Position numbers and translations under genes: made by a program. DNA of 57,388 bases from Saccoglossus kowalevskii (Eukaryota; Hemichordata; Enteropneusta; Harrimaniidae), in contig NW_003155239.1 of assembly GCF_000003605.2 (NCBI RefSeq), positions 266,290-323,677 on the forward strand, written 5' to 3'. Shown one piece after another: positions 44,584 to 55,824 of this stretch (within the stretch, counting starts at the first letter, position 1; every line of letters begins with the position of its first letter). Below the pieces are notes generated by a model. That model was not told where the DNA came from. It saw only the letters and a program-made list of their open reading frames with translations, and did no database searches.

Positions 44584-45282
44584 TTGCCCAAAAAATGGAA
44601 ATCTGCATTAAAACGGCGTATGTCGCCAAAGGAGACGAGCCCTATTTGCGAAAACTATAAGCGATATAGCAAATTCCAATGTAATGACTACTACAATGTT
44701 TTAAGAAATTCAAAATTTGAGAAGACCACTGCATTAAGCACCTTTGCTAGTAAACAATATACAGATGATGTTGACTAGCAGGAAGCCTGGAAACAAATTA
44801 AACAGATAACAATCAACGAAAAAATGCGTGGATTTTAGTATAAAATTTTGCATCGAATTCTCGCGACAAATGTTTTTCTATACAAAAATAAGAAAATTGA
44901 CGATGACAAATGCAAAAACTGTGACCTAAAAGAAGATTTAGAACACTTGCTGTAGGAATGTGAAGAAAGCCAGTTATTCTGGAAAAAATTTAAAATATTT
45001 TGGATAAATATATGTGCTGAAAATATCAATATTTGTAAAAAAGAGGTAATCTTTAATTTTGGTGGTGAAAGTAACTTTCAAGCCCTGTGGAAGCACTTAA
45101 TTTTACTTGGGAAAGACAAATTATATATTGCGAGATTCAATAATTCTAAACCGAACTTAAACTTATTCATTGAAAGAGTAAAACAAACCTTTAACCTAGA
45201 AAAATTGATCGCAGAACAATATGACAAACACGAAATATTTGTTAACAAGTGGGAAAATATAATGAAATACCTAGAAAAATAA
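44584..45282 (+). pseudogene. Decayed 3' end of a LINE (non-LTR retrotransposon) reverse-transcriptase ORF
   Basis: One frame runs from about 44584 to a TAA at 45280-45282 with three internal TAG stops (44776, 44836, 44953). It contains the C-terminal zinc-binding region typical of LINE ORF2 (zf-RVT: C-x2-C at 44911-44922, His at 44944, Cys at 44959). This is preceded by YKILHRILATNVFLYKN and followed by FWKKFKIFW, a pattern common in L1/Tx1-type elements. The polymerase domain is absent, so the copy is 5'-truncated and inactive. An upstream frame (44373-44660) may be a frameshifted continuation. A (TA)n run follows at about 45292-45314. Confidence 0.8.
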
Positions 45283-45451
45283 AAATACTGTAAATATATA
45301 TATATATATATATAACATGAGCGACTTTGACCTTGTTTTTTGTGTTTTTATATTTGTATTATGATCAACTGTTTGTGTTCATTTTTTTGTGTATTTGTAT
45401 TTAAAAAAAATAGTTAACCCTTATTCTGTTAGTTAACTATTATGCCAAACT

Positions 45452-46060
45452 GCAATATACGAATAATTAAAATATGTGCATTGTATTTATTACATCACAT
45501 TTTAATATACGAATAATTAAAATATGTGCATTGTATTTATTACATCACATTTTAATATACGATTAATTAAAATCTGTGGACTGTATATTACATCACACTT
45601 TAATATACGATTAATTAAAATCTGTGCATTGTATTTATTACATCACATTTTAATATACGATTAATTAAAATCTGTGGACTGTATATTACATCACACTTCA
45701 ATATATGATTAATTAAAATCTGTACATTGTATTTATTACATCACACTTCAATATACGATTAATTAAAATCTGTGCATTGTATTTATTACATCACACTTCA
45801 ATATACGATTAATTAAAATCTGTACATTGTATTTATTACATCACACTTCAATATACGATTAATTAAAATCTGTACATTGTATTTATTACATCACACTTCA
45901 ATATACGATTAATTAAAATCTGTGCATTGTATTTATTACATCACACTTCAATATACGATTAATTAAAATCTGTGCATTGTATTTATTACATCACATTTTA
46001 ATATACGATTAATTAAAATCTGTGCATTGTATTTATTACATCACATTTTAGAATACGATT
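45452..46060. repeat. 50-bp satellite, about 12 copies
   Basis: Unit: aatatacgattaattaaaat followed by ctgtgcattgtatttattac and atcacacttc (50 bp). Two units are short variants with 'ctgtggactgtatattacatc'. It starts about 170 bp after the LINE stop codon and ends at an A-rich tract. The placement suggests it may derive from a LINE 3' tail. Confidence 0.93.
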
Positions 46061-46074
46061 AAAAAAAAAAATAA

Positions 46075-46290
46075 AAACATATCAAAGCAATTCAAAATAT
46101 TTGCCAAAAATAGAGAATTGAAAATATCGTCTCACAGATGTCTACCCAATGTACATACAAATCAAATATCAAAGCAATTGAGCTAGTAGTTTTCAAGAGG
46201 AAGTTGAAAATGCAATTGTTGACAAATGATGGACAATCACCCATATGAACAGCTATGCTCTGTCATCTACAATGACAGCACAACTAAAAA
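46075..46290. mobile_element. Second copy of the SINE-like interspersed repeat
   Basis: Blocks 'tatcaaagcaattgagctag', 'gttttcaagaggaagttgaaaa' and 'gacaatcacccatatgaacagctatgctctgtc' follow in the same order as in 21715-22066. The hairpin is degenerate here. Confidence 0.6.
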
Positions 46291-46726
46291 ATTTTCACAT
46301 GGGTATTACCGGTACTAGTGTTCTCTGTTTATATACAATTGTCAGGACTACTGGATATAACATACATGTATAAACTCACTTTTAAATATTATACACAATT
46401 CCGAGCATAAATGTTTTACCAAATAGTGGATTTTATGGATTTGTTAGCTTCAGCACTGTTTCATTAGTGTTGAATGGTGAAAAATTTTGGAGAGATCTTT
46501 GTTTCTAAGGAAACAAACCTTGAGTAATGTATACCCTACCAATGACTATGTGCTGGTGACCTACTCTCCACTAGACTGGCGTACCAGTTGGGATGATTGG
46601 TTTTTAACAGGTTAACCATTAAAAACTGAGATGGTAAAAAAAACTCCAATCCAAACGATCTAGACAGATACTTTTTACATCACTCTCATCTCATTATAAG
46701 ATGCATTTCACGAATGGTTATTTTGT

Positions 46727-47320
46727 GTGTACACTTAGACTGGCGCAGTCGGGGCGATTAATTTATTTTTGTAGTTCAAATAAAATACAAAAATTCGCGA
46801 AATGGAGGTGTTAGCGCGAAATCCCCTGTAACTGTGAAATCACCCCGACTGGTTTATTCTGCATGGCCCTCTATCGACACTGCAGGAACCCGTCGATTTA
46901 TCAATGGGTAATTATGTTAATGATGTTCTAATTGACAATCATCTAAGCCAATCACAACGTCTCTTCAACTGATCTCTGACCGAGAAGACGTTGGCTGGTT
47001 GTAGCAGCCGATTTTTTTTAATTTTACGACTAGTACAAGTTACTTTTTTACAAATTGTGATGAATTAGAAACAACGACTACGACAAACTCAAATTTCAAC
47101 GTGCCGCCATGTTATTTCAGCAGTGTGACTTTTACCATGTTCACCTCATTTGGCACGTGTTTCCGCGCCCACCTGTGGGCATTCATGAATATTTAATAGC
47201 AATGAATTTCCTGCAGAATAAACCAGTCGGGCGATTTCGCGCTAACACCTCCATTTCGATTATTTTTATTTAAACTACAAAAACAAATTAATCGCCCGAC
47301 TGCACCAGTCTAGTGTACAC
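46727..47320. mobile_element. Foldback element with long (over 100 bp) terminal inverted repeats
   Basis: The left arm starts GTGTACACTTAGACTGG and the right arm, complemented, GTGTACACTAGACTGG. Both continue through GTCGGGCGATTAATTT, 'TTTTTGTAGTT' and 'GAAATGGAGGTGTTAGCGCG' to 'GACTGGTTTATTCTG'. The arms total roughly 110-135 bp, and the left arm has a short insertion. The roughly 330-bp middle has no ORF. A solo end (ACTAGACTGGCGTACCAGTT) sits at about 46570. It resembles a non-autonomous DNA transposon; the superfamily is unresolved. Confidence 0.8.
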
Positions 47321-48437
47321 TCCCAATCCACAATCATATCACGTAATTTATTATGAAAAAGGTTATTACTTTAATAATTACATCTCTCCAATATGGAAGG
47401 CTGATATTCTTTAAAATATTTATGTGCAAGAATTTTCTTTTATACATAAGACATGATTGTATTCGTAAAATCTTTATTTGTATTCTTGAAATTCATTTGT
47501 ATATCAAAGCAATCGGGCTGGTACTTCTCAAGAAGAAGTAGAAAATAACTATTATCGCCTTTTGAATTCTTGTAATCGCCATTTGTATTCAAAATTTGCA
47601 TTTGTATTCTTAATATCTCTGTTTGTAAGTGAACTTAGAGGGCGCTATATTGATGAAGCTGTATTTGTATGTCTTCATTTTACTCTCATTCCATTGAATA
47701 AATTCCATTACACTTCATTCATTCAATAATGGTAGATGAGCCAGAGATGCGGAAGCTTTATTTACAGACGTGGACAGAAAACAAATGTTACATTGCACGT
47801 TATACCAGGGTGGGTTTTTACTAGTTGTGATCTCCCTGTTATTTTATGTCCGCCACCTAGGAAAAACCAGAGGTTGAAACCCTATACTTTATAATGTGAG
47901 AAATTCTCTGGAAACCTGTGTCCGAAAGCAATGCAGTACATGGTACAGGGACAGTGTCGGACTACACTGTTATCACATAAGGGCGAAACTAAATGAACTT
48001 TTAAATATTTGAGGTAATTGAACTTGAACGTCTGTGAGGTGCTGAGTTGCTGACGAGACGGACTTCCTACAGCTTCCCGCTATCTGATTGCCCCACCCAT
48101 CTCATCAATTACTGTCACCATAACATTGAACATTTTCCCCCTATACTATCAAAGGAAAAGATATTTATAACACTTATATTTATATTCGTAAACCTCTATT
48201 GAGTGAGTGGTGAATTGTCTGCAGATATCAGTGTTATTATTTTGTTTCAGAGCCAGCTGGCATGTGTGTCCTGGAATGTAGAAAGAATGCGAAAGCTGCA
48301 AAACCAGAATTTTCATCCATTTACATAAATCTAAATCTACTTTCTTCAGTTATTTTCCAATATGAACAGCTTTGATGACAGTAGAGTGAAACATAGTGTA
48401 ACTATTTCAACCTTGCCCATTGAGAATGGACATCAAA

Positions 48438-48648
48438 TACTGTAAAAGGGCTTAATTATTCACTGCCTTTTATTTGGCTTATTTTGCTGACTGCAAGATG
48501 TGCTAAATTAAAACCCAGTGAATATGTAAAATTTAGCATAGAACACATTATCTAAATGATAAAACTGTGAATTTAAAACCCACTGAATATGCCTGAAATG
48601 GTAAATCAGCGAAATTTAAACCCATTGAAAATTAGTCATTTTACAGTA
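48438..48648. mobile_element. MITE family G copy
   Basis: tactgtaaaagggcttaatt at the left and 'cattttacagta' at the right, with 'aaacccagtgaatatgtaaa' inside, as in 40520-40728. Confidence 0.65.
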
Positions 48649-49496
48649 AGAAATAAGAAATCAGGATGGATACTAGACTGTATTCATCACACTGGTGATT
48701 ATCTAACTGGGATGACATAAATTGAATAAACACTTTGGTATGTATAAATATTTGTATGATAACATTTTGTATATTTTTAGTATACAATCTCAAGGTTTCT
48801 TAGAGAATAATATAACATGAATTGGATAAAAGTAGAAAAACAGTGCAGCAATTTATCTCTTGGTGGAGAAAAATATATGCCAGAATTTATGGCGAGAAAA
48901 AAAAAAAACTTTTAGCGAGTGAAAATGGCTTAGGGTATACTACATGAAAACAACATTATCCAGTTACTGCATTATCTATACAGATCTAGTATACTAGTGC
49001 TGTCTGGTCTCATGTTATTTTTTCCCTGATTTGCAGGAATCTGAAAAACTTGTTTGTCAACTTTTTATTTTCAAATTGTATTCAAGATGGCTGCTTCATG
49101 TAGTAAATAACGGTAGATTAATCCAATGCTCTCTTCAAATGGAAATCACAAGTATGAGGTTTGACCTGGGCACGACTAGCACTGATTACCGCCGGTGACT
49201 CCTTCGATACCTTCCAATCACATGAAAATTACCCAATTAAAGCTTGGAAATGTGTCAGTTCGTACTCGTTGATCTGCGCAACAGTCAAAGTCACCATCTT
49301 TCTTTATATGAGACTCATATATCTTGTACATGCGCGCTTTAATCACATTTATTTGATTATCACTTGTACGCCAGCTGACAACGACGACATGTAAATTTCC
49401 CTTCATTAACATTATGGGCAAGCTAATAAATGAGGTTGTTACTAATTTACATAAATTCCGCCCTATATCATATGCATCTCATGAATATTCAATAGC

Positions 49497-49573
49497 ATCA
49501 TGTGTGTGCATCATCAATCTGTGTGCATCATCAATCTGTGTGCATCATCAATCTGTGTGCATCATCAATCTGC
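49497..49573. repeat. 17-bp tandem repeat
   Basis: gtgtgcatcatcaatct is repeated about four and a half times with almost no variation. Confidence 0.92.
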
Positions 49574-51410
49574 AATCAAAACAACCAAATTTATAAGAGG
49601 TTGTATAATCGTTCCAATCAACTCTCCACTAATGTTAGAGTTGCTGCTAATATATTGTTCATTAACTTTGTAAATTTATCATGAAGAATGGTATGGTTGC
49701 TGTTGATATAGCAAATAGGGAAAATGTAAAAAGTGTCATTTTTTTTAGAAAATCGGCATAATCAGATTCAATCGTGTGCAATATTTGTCAACAAATCAAT
49801 GTCACCTATTAATCTATTAGACATAGTGACATAAGCAACCTCACTGGAGAGCCCACCTGTTGTATCTTTACCATGCGTTTCTTGTACTTTTATTCATTGA
49901 GTTAGTGTTACATAATCACGTGTCATGACCATGACCTTATTAGCTCATCACATAACACCATGTATGTTGTCATGAGCTGATCACGTGTTACGCAATAAAA
50001 AGTGGCACTTCACCGCTAACCTACGACCCGTTAACTTGTGTGTGTGTGTCTCCCTCTTTATTCTGATACGTGAATTTTTCACGCAATTAAGTTTACTTTG
50101 TAGCAATGAAATCAAAACAGTTTCATCTATCTACCCATGTGGTTGTGCTCATATACAGAATCGTATGAGTCATGCATAATGCCACGGCTGTAACTGACCC
50201 ACCAGGATCAAGTGATAACCAATCGATATATTTGGCCCGGAATTTTTTTCATTTACAAATTTGCAAAATCATCTGAAATAAATATTAACAGTACACTTAA
50301 AACATGGGACATCATATACTACCAGTTATAATTAATATTGCTAAATCTAAAATGTCACACTAACTTGGGGAGTGAAATATATAACCATATATGGCACCTC
50401 CCCTGGTGAGTGACCAACAGAATGTTAATCAAGAACTCAGGCTTAACCTCATGCCTGTGGATTAAAAAAATTAGGTAATACTCCACTAAAACTGTGAATG
50501 TGATGATTGCATTAAAAGATTTATATCAAACTCACAGGCACATTAGCCATTATATATTACTAGTAACAGTGTCAGCAGAGCTGAGTGCACCATGCACCAA
50601 AGTCTTAGCCTAGAAACCATAATATGTTACACGGATTAGTTCCCTCTCTACAATATGATCTGGACTTGCTTCATTTCAACTCCACAGACAGTGGATGACG
50701 ATAACGTTCATTGGCTAACAAGTATTGCACACTGTTAATATGAACACTGAAGAGAGAGAAATATGCATCGTCTTTATTATAATACTATTAAAGTTTTACT
50801 TTTATTTAGTTAGTTTTATTATTTTAGTCTTGTTATTTGTTATTTTTACCATACTAAACCCCCTGATGGTAACGGTTGTGTAATAAAGTTATTATTATAA
50901 TTTTTAGCGGATTTGATATTGCAAGAATATTCATTTAATTTTTAAATTCATTGGTTTGTGAAGGAGGCAGCGTATTGTATTGTTAAGATATGGCATATTC
51001 ACTAGTTTTAATGTAGTACATCTAGCTATCAGTGAAATAAGTGAAAACAAAACACAACTAATAAATCATCAGGCTGTGTGTATAGCACTGATCAGGAAGC
51101 TGCACTGATATAGTGTTGCGTCACTTCCCTGGCCGGTTTTCCCGTCGTAATGACGTAATACTATCAACTAGAGGCAAATAAACAACATATATGTGTGATT
51201 ATGCTATGATTGTTTTACAATTTTGTTTTTGTTTTAATTTCCTCTGCCGAACTTGACATTGTACGTGATTAACATAACTAACAATATCTTGTATCGGTAA
51301 TTTATCATCAAAATATGATAAATTAGAAGTCATCCTACAAGAAAAGTTCACGTATTTGGAAATTTAGTAAACCATTCATGAATTTTGGAAAAAAACATCT
51401 AATCACATAC

Positions 51411-51860
51411 CGATCAGCTGAGCGCGTAGCTCAAGTTCGCAGTTCCAAATAAATTACGCATGCGCAGTGACATGTCTTTTTCCGACGCGTTAAATAACGT
51501 AATATGAATAGAACACTCCGCCAAAACAAAAGCCGTGAAAGTCAGACGCTTTTGTAAGACATCCCGGATACTTTTAATTATCTGTATTCCCGAGAATATC
51601 ACACTGTATTTATACTTTTTTGCCCATTTATTTGTTATTTGCGATTCTCTGAGCTGCGGGTTTATTTTACTGTATATATTTCTGGCTTAGGTTTATTTGA
51701 GTTAACCGTCAGGTCTGAATTTGTAAACAGTGCGAACAACGATTTTGGGAACCTGCCGGACCTGAACAACAGCTGACGACACAATACGACAAAGACCCGA
51801 GAAACGGACCGCGCACAAAGATACTGTAGTAATACTAAACTTACATAATTTTGAGGTAGG
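51411..51860. promoter_or_regulatory. Putative divergent promoter for NT5C2 (+) and the large minus-strand gene
   Basis: The block is CpG-richer than its surroundings. On the minus strand a strong donor (GATCG|gtatgt, GT at 51409-51410) closes an untranslatable leader, as for a non-coding first exon. On the plus strand a donor (TTTTGAG|gtaggt, GT at 51856-51857) would end an untranslated first exon of NT5C2. An NRF1-like motif ACGCATGCGCAGT is at 51456-51468, and a CRE-like TGACGTAA is near 51152. A TATA-like 'tatttata' lies near 51606. Promoter and first exons are inferred; no transcript start is visible. Confidence 0.42.
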
Positions 51861-52245
51861 TTAATATATTCTGGTATCGAATTCATGTAATCATACAGAA
51901 TAATATTTTATGATGATCGCCCAATAATATGTGGTGTCGTCTGTTTTTTGTAGTTTCACAATACTTATGAAATACATAATTCTGGGACTGTAATTCAATA
52001 AGGCCGGTTGAACCATGTCCCAGTATTTTTCGTATTCGTCTCGCAAAATAATTCAAATATTCCTATATAATGTTTTGATCATGATTTTCTTTGGGGTAAA
52101 AAAGTTGTAGTTGTGTACGTGCGCACTTTAAACCGTATGTTGACGCCTTAAAAACATCACCAGGCCGGACCCCAAATTTACGCCATGTCACCATTACAGT
52201 GACACTACAACAATATCAACATATTTACAAGGCATTGGACCAGTT

Positions 52246-52298
52246 TGTTCAACCATGGAGCTAAAAAAAAGATCTTTTTTTAGCTCCATGGTTCAACA
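52246..52298. repeat. Loopless hairpin, arms about 26 bp
   Basis: AACCATGGAGCTAAAAAAAA meets TTTTTTTAGCTCCATGGTT across a central GATC, and pairing extends outward with one mismatch. The perfection suggests either a recent inverted duplication or a library/assembly foldback artefact. Confidence 0.85.
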
Positions 52299-53480
52299 TT
52301 ACAAGTAGTTCTGTGACTTTTATTCTCCCTTCCTAAATATTTCGTCTGTTGACATTTTCTTTTTAAAAAACAGCTGCAGCCGAGCATAACAAATAATATG
52401 TACAATTGTATGCAAATTGTGGTTTGGGTTGTATTTAGGTCACTGTTGTTTGTCAGAGTTTGTGAGAATCATTGAACTTGTACTATCAGTTATATCAGCT
52501 GGTTACTTTGACGAAACCCACTAAGTACATTAAGGAGTTTCTTACCCAAAACTATGTGGGTACCTGAAAACAAAAATACAGACACATTATGAATTATTGT
52601 ATCCAGCTGTTATACACATTACAAATTCAGTTTAGTTCAATTCTGTGCTATTTATAACATGGAATGTAAAATAATAATATTTCTATTCAGTCACTTAAAA
52701 TATCAAGCTAATTTGGATAAAAATTGATAGAGAGTCATTTTTGGCATTTCTCAAAAACACATTTGAATTGCTTGGATGAATGTCTACTTTTACTAATACA
52801 TTTATAATTGTAAATTTAACCATGCTCCTAGACTACAAACAAATTTGTATCTGTGATTTAAAATCATATAGACACAATAAAATTAAATAAGATTTAAGAG
52901 TAAAAATTCTGTTACTTTGGACTTGCATGATAACATCATCTGTTTTTAAAATTTTTGAAATTAAAAAACACATTAATATATCTCGTCAATAAAATTGCTA
53001 GTATCTCTCACTACCCCATTTCAAAAAGTCCACCACTTGAATGCTTTGCTTTATAAAAAGAGATAATAAACATAAATCATCATCATAAAAATTCTTGCAT
53101 TAGGATTACCAGGTATTTTGACATTGAATTTTACGCTGGTCTCTTCAATAAAATTCTTTTTCATATGTTATGAACCATGCATACAATTTCACCAGTGATA
53201 ATGTAGCAATGAGAATTAGGAAAAAGTAACTGGGCATTGTGTTTATCCCAAAATTATATTACTGTAACCAGTTTTTACTTAAGTACCAGTACTTTTTTTT
53301 GACTGGCTGTTGGCATATTTCTACATTGCTAAAGAATGATGTTGAGATTAATAATGGATTGTGTATTAATCTTTATCTGTGATAATAATCTTTATTATCT
53401 ATTTAAGTTGATTTTTTGTGCACGCTTTGCCTTTGCTGTGTTTCAACAGTTGATTCTAAGCAGCCCACAAGTGTTGGTTT

Positions 53481-53650
53481 TAACCTTTTCACCACCGGAC
53501 TTTCTCGCCCAAATTTTTCTGCATTTTTTGTTTCTTATATTCTTCAATATTTCTTGGAATGAACCCTAAGTTTGGAGCCAACAGACAAAATTTGGCTATT
53601 TTTGTCCCAATCTTCTGAACTATTTTGTGGAATTGGTGGTGAAAAGGTTA
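53481..53650. mobile_element. MITE family B copy, shortened
   Basis: TAACCTTTTCACCACCGGAC at the left and 'attggtggtgaaaaggtta' at the right. The interior is the complement of 7754-7992, with about 70 bp missing. Confidence 0.83.
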
Positions 53651-54416
53651 AGCCATTCTCTAAAATTTTATTGCACATATCATATTTTCTGTAATAGAAG
53701 TGTGCACAAGGCAAAAATTGCATTTAATGCATGCTGGATCATAAAAATATGACTTACCCATGACAATAGACACACCAGGGCTGTTGGATTCCTAAGCTTC
53801 AAATTGTAAGATACTAAGAAATAAACTATATACTGTCAGATTGTAGGCTGCTTGGAAACCACTTCTTAAAGTTGTGTAGCATCATAGTGGCTGAATAGTG
53901 CTTTAACATACTGCCCACTGAAAGTCTCCAGTCGAAAGGAATGGGGAAAGATGTATCAGCGGGCAATGTGTTAATAAAAATGCTTTGATGTTCAATATAG
54001 TTTCACAAAGACATTGAGAATGTTCTTATTATAGGTGATACTTTTTTCTGAAAATGTTGAGATTTTCTGTTGTTTTGCGCAGAGATTCATGGCGTGTGGT
54101 GGTTGTCACACAGCGTATGTTTGAATTTCATGTAAACAAATCAGTATATTTTAAACGCTCTGTGTACGTTGCTATATCAAACAGGTCGCAGTGCGATGAC
54201 CACTATTCTTTAAACTTTATACAGATGTGGAAAAACTAAATTGAAAAAATAGAATATTGCTGAGATAAAATGAAAAAGTGAGACTGTATCGTACATCCTT
54301 ATAGTAGAGTGTTTAAAAGTAGTTTATAAATCATTTTATAATTTGTAGGATTGCAAGGCTTTGTGTGTTGATGCTTAGAGTTTCCTGCTTGTGTTTGCAC
54401 AATTTGATTGCATAAA

Positions 54417-54633
54417 ATGGCTCATAGGTTGGTTACTAAGCATGTTTCCTTTGATGACTGGATGGTTTATGATTCTTCAGTAATGGACAATAACAGACCA
54501 ACCATGACGTACAGTGATGGAACAACTGCCAAGAGGTTTCGAAGAGACCCAGCACATAGGGTGTTTGTCAACCGGAGTCTTGGACTTGAGAAGATTAAGT
54601 ACTTTGGTTTTGATATGGATTACACATTGGCAG
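54417..54633 (+). CDS. NT5C2: Cytosolic purine 5'-nucleotidase (cN-II type), first coding exon
   Basis: This exon encodes residues 1-72 plus one base of an IMP/GMP-preferring 5'-nucleotidase of the HAD superfamily. The enzyme removes phosphate from purine monophosphates in the cytosol and can also act as a phosphotransferase. The family signature is [20 protein letters not shown] followed by MDYTLA. The DMDYT HAD motif I supplies the nucleophilic Asp (residue 66 here) and the acid/base Asp two residues on (68). The start is ATG 54417 (context aaaATGG); an in-frame TGA lies 12 bases upstream, so no earlier start is possible in this exon. The first ~40 residues are unlike the vertebrate N-terminus and are probably lineage-specific. 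The exon ends at a consensus donor (GCAG|gtaagt) and is preceded by an acceptor at 54347-54348. Confidence 0.95.
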
Positions 54634-55747
54634 GTAAGTGTTACATATGTCAATGCAAATGATATAGTTATAAAACTTGGACAGTAGGGGTAATGGTAAT
54701 AATGGCAAATTCAAAATTTTATTTATACATCAGTTATTTTATATTGAAAAATCATAATGCATGTGATAGTTTGGATAAGGTACTCTAATGATAAGCTGCA
54801 TCGTTTAACTGTATGGACACTTGTTACTTGATATCCTACTGTCTTTATTATTATATATTAATGAATTTCTTGATTAATTGCGTGTCATTGATGCACTCTG
54901 AAATGGTCTGATCATTTCAGACTTACCTGTTATTTGTTCTCATTTCAGATATTACGTTTGTGGTTCGCCACGTCCGTGTATATTTTGCAGGACCCTCAAC
55001 TGCTTGAACTACATTGTGGTAGATCTGAGCAGTCTATGCCTGTCAGAGTTGAAACAGTAAAACATATGTAATCAATCTCTATTATGTTTAACCCTTTCAC
55101 CACCAAGCCCTAAACTACCCCTCTCATGTGCAAGCACTCCATTGAAAAAATACAAATGTATATTCAAGTTTTTCAAAATCTTAGTACAGTAACAATTTTA
55201 TTTTAATGAATTGTTTGTAACATTCTTTTGATATTTGCGAAATATCATTGGAAAAGTTAAGACAATTCAATAAACTAATATTAGCGCGAAATATACCGGG
55301 GGTATTACAAAATTGAAGCTGCATTCATTAAATGTGATTCAAATTATGTACATTTTTTCTATATAAAATCATGATCCATGAAACAATTTCCTCTCCTATT
55401 CCTCCTGTACATGCTACTCCAGTGAAGCGTGTGCAATCCCATTAAATTGGTGGAAAAGGGGTTAAAATATGATGCAGTGCTAACCAATCCTGCTATGAGA
55501 GAAAAACAAACAATCGAACATTTTTGAAAATCAAGCAAGTTTGTGAAAGTATCATCATGGCCTTTGTGTGTACATTTTAATTAACAACAACTCCCTTTTG
55601 TTCCCTTACAATTAGTACTGTCAATTTAAACTACAATGATGAAGTGGTTATTTGAGAAATTTATTCTCATTTGCAAAAACTTGTTATTGTTTATTGGCTT
55701 GGTAAACTAATTTTCTATGATACCTTATTCTCTTTATCTCTTATTAG
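54634..55747 (+). other. NT5C2 intron between coding exons 1 and 2
   Basis: A phase-1 intron of 1114 bp with a gtaagt donor and an attattag acceptor. It carries a MITE B-like element at 55087-55466. No further exon was seen. Confidence 0.85.
55087..55466. mobile_element. MITE family B-like element inside the NT5C2 intron
   Basis: TTTAACCCTTTCACCACCAAG at the left and TTGGTGGAAAAGGGGTTAAA at the right form about 20-bp inverted ends around 340 bp. The ends match family B, but the interior differs, so it is a separate subfamily sharing the same terminal signal. Confidence 0.72.
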
Positions 55748-55824
55748 TGTATAAATCACCACAATATGAAGCATTGGGGTTTAATCTGGTCATACAGAGG
55801 TTATTATCTATTGGATATCCACAG
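55748..55824 (+). CDS. NT5C2: Cytosolic purine 5'-nucleotidase (cN-II type), second coding exon
   Basis: The exon enters with two bases completing a Val codon (G|TG). It encodes residues 73-97, including [20 protein letters not shown] and ending IGYPQ at a phase-0 donor (CACAG|gtaaga). It continues the HAD core directly after motif I, and is close to the vertebrate protein at the same place (YKSPEYESLGFEL...). Only about one sixth of the usual ~560-residue enzyme lies in this window; the cap domain and HAD motifs II-IV are beyond the right edge. Confidence 0.95.

Larger units (their letters stand above)
42248..51410. other. Repeat-rich stretch between the minus-strand exons and the divergent promoter
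   Basis: It holds MITE A (43364-43530), a palindromic-end element (43541-43741), a hairpin (43752-43785), a LINE remnant (44584-45282), a 50-bp satellite (45452-46060), an interspersed repeat (46075-46290), a foldback element (46727-47320), MITE G (48438-48648) and a 17-bp repeat (49497-49573). A CpG-rich 140-bp patch begins at 42297. A minus-strand open segment at about 49250-49390 (frame including DNQINVIKARMYKIYESHIK) is the only further coding suspicion. Confidence 0.5.
51861..54348 (+). other. Presumed first intron (5' UTR) of NT5C2
   Basis: No coding sequence is supported here. It contains a long hairpin (52246-52298) and a MITE B copy (53481-53650). It would end at the acceptor atttgtag (AG at 54347-54348) just before the coding exon. 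Confidence 0.45.
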
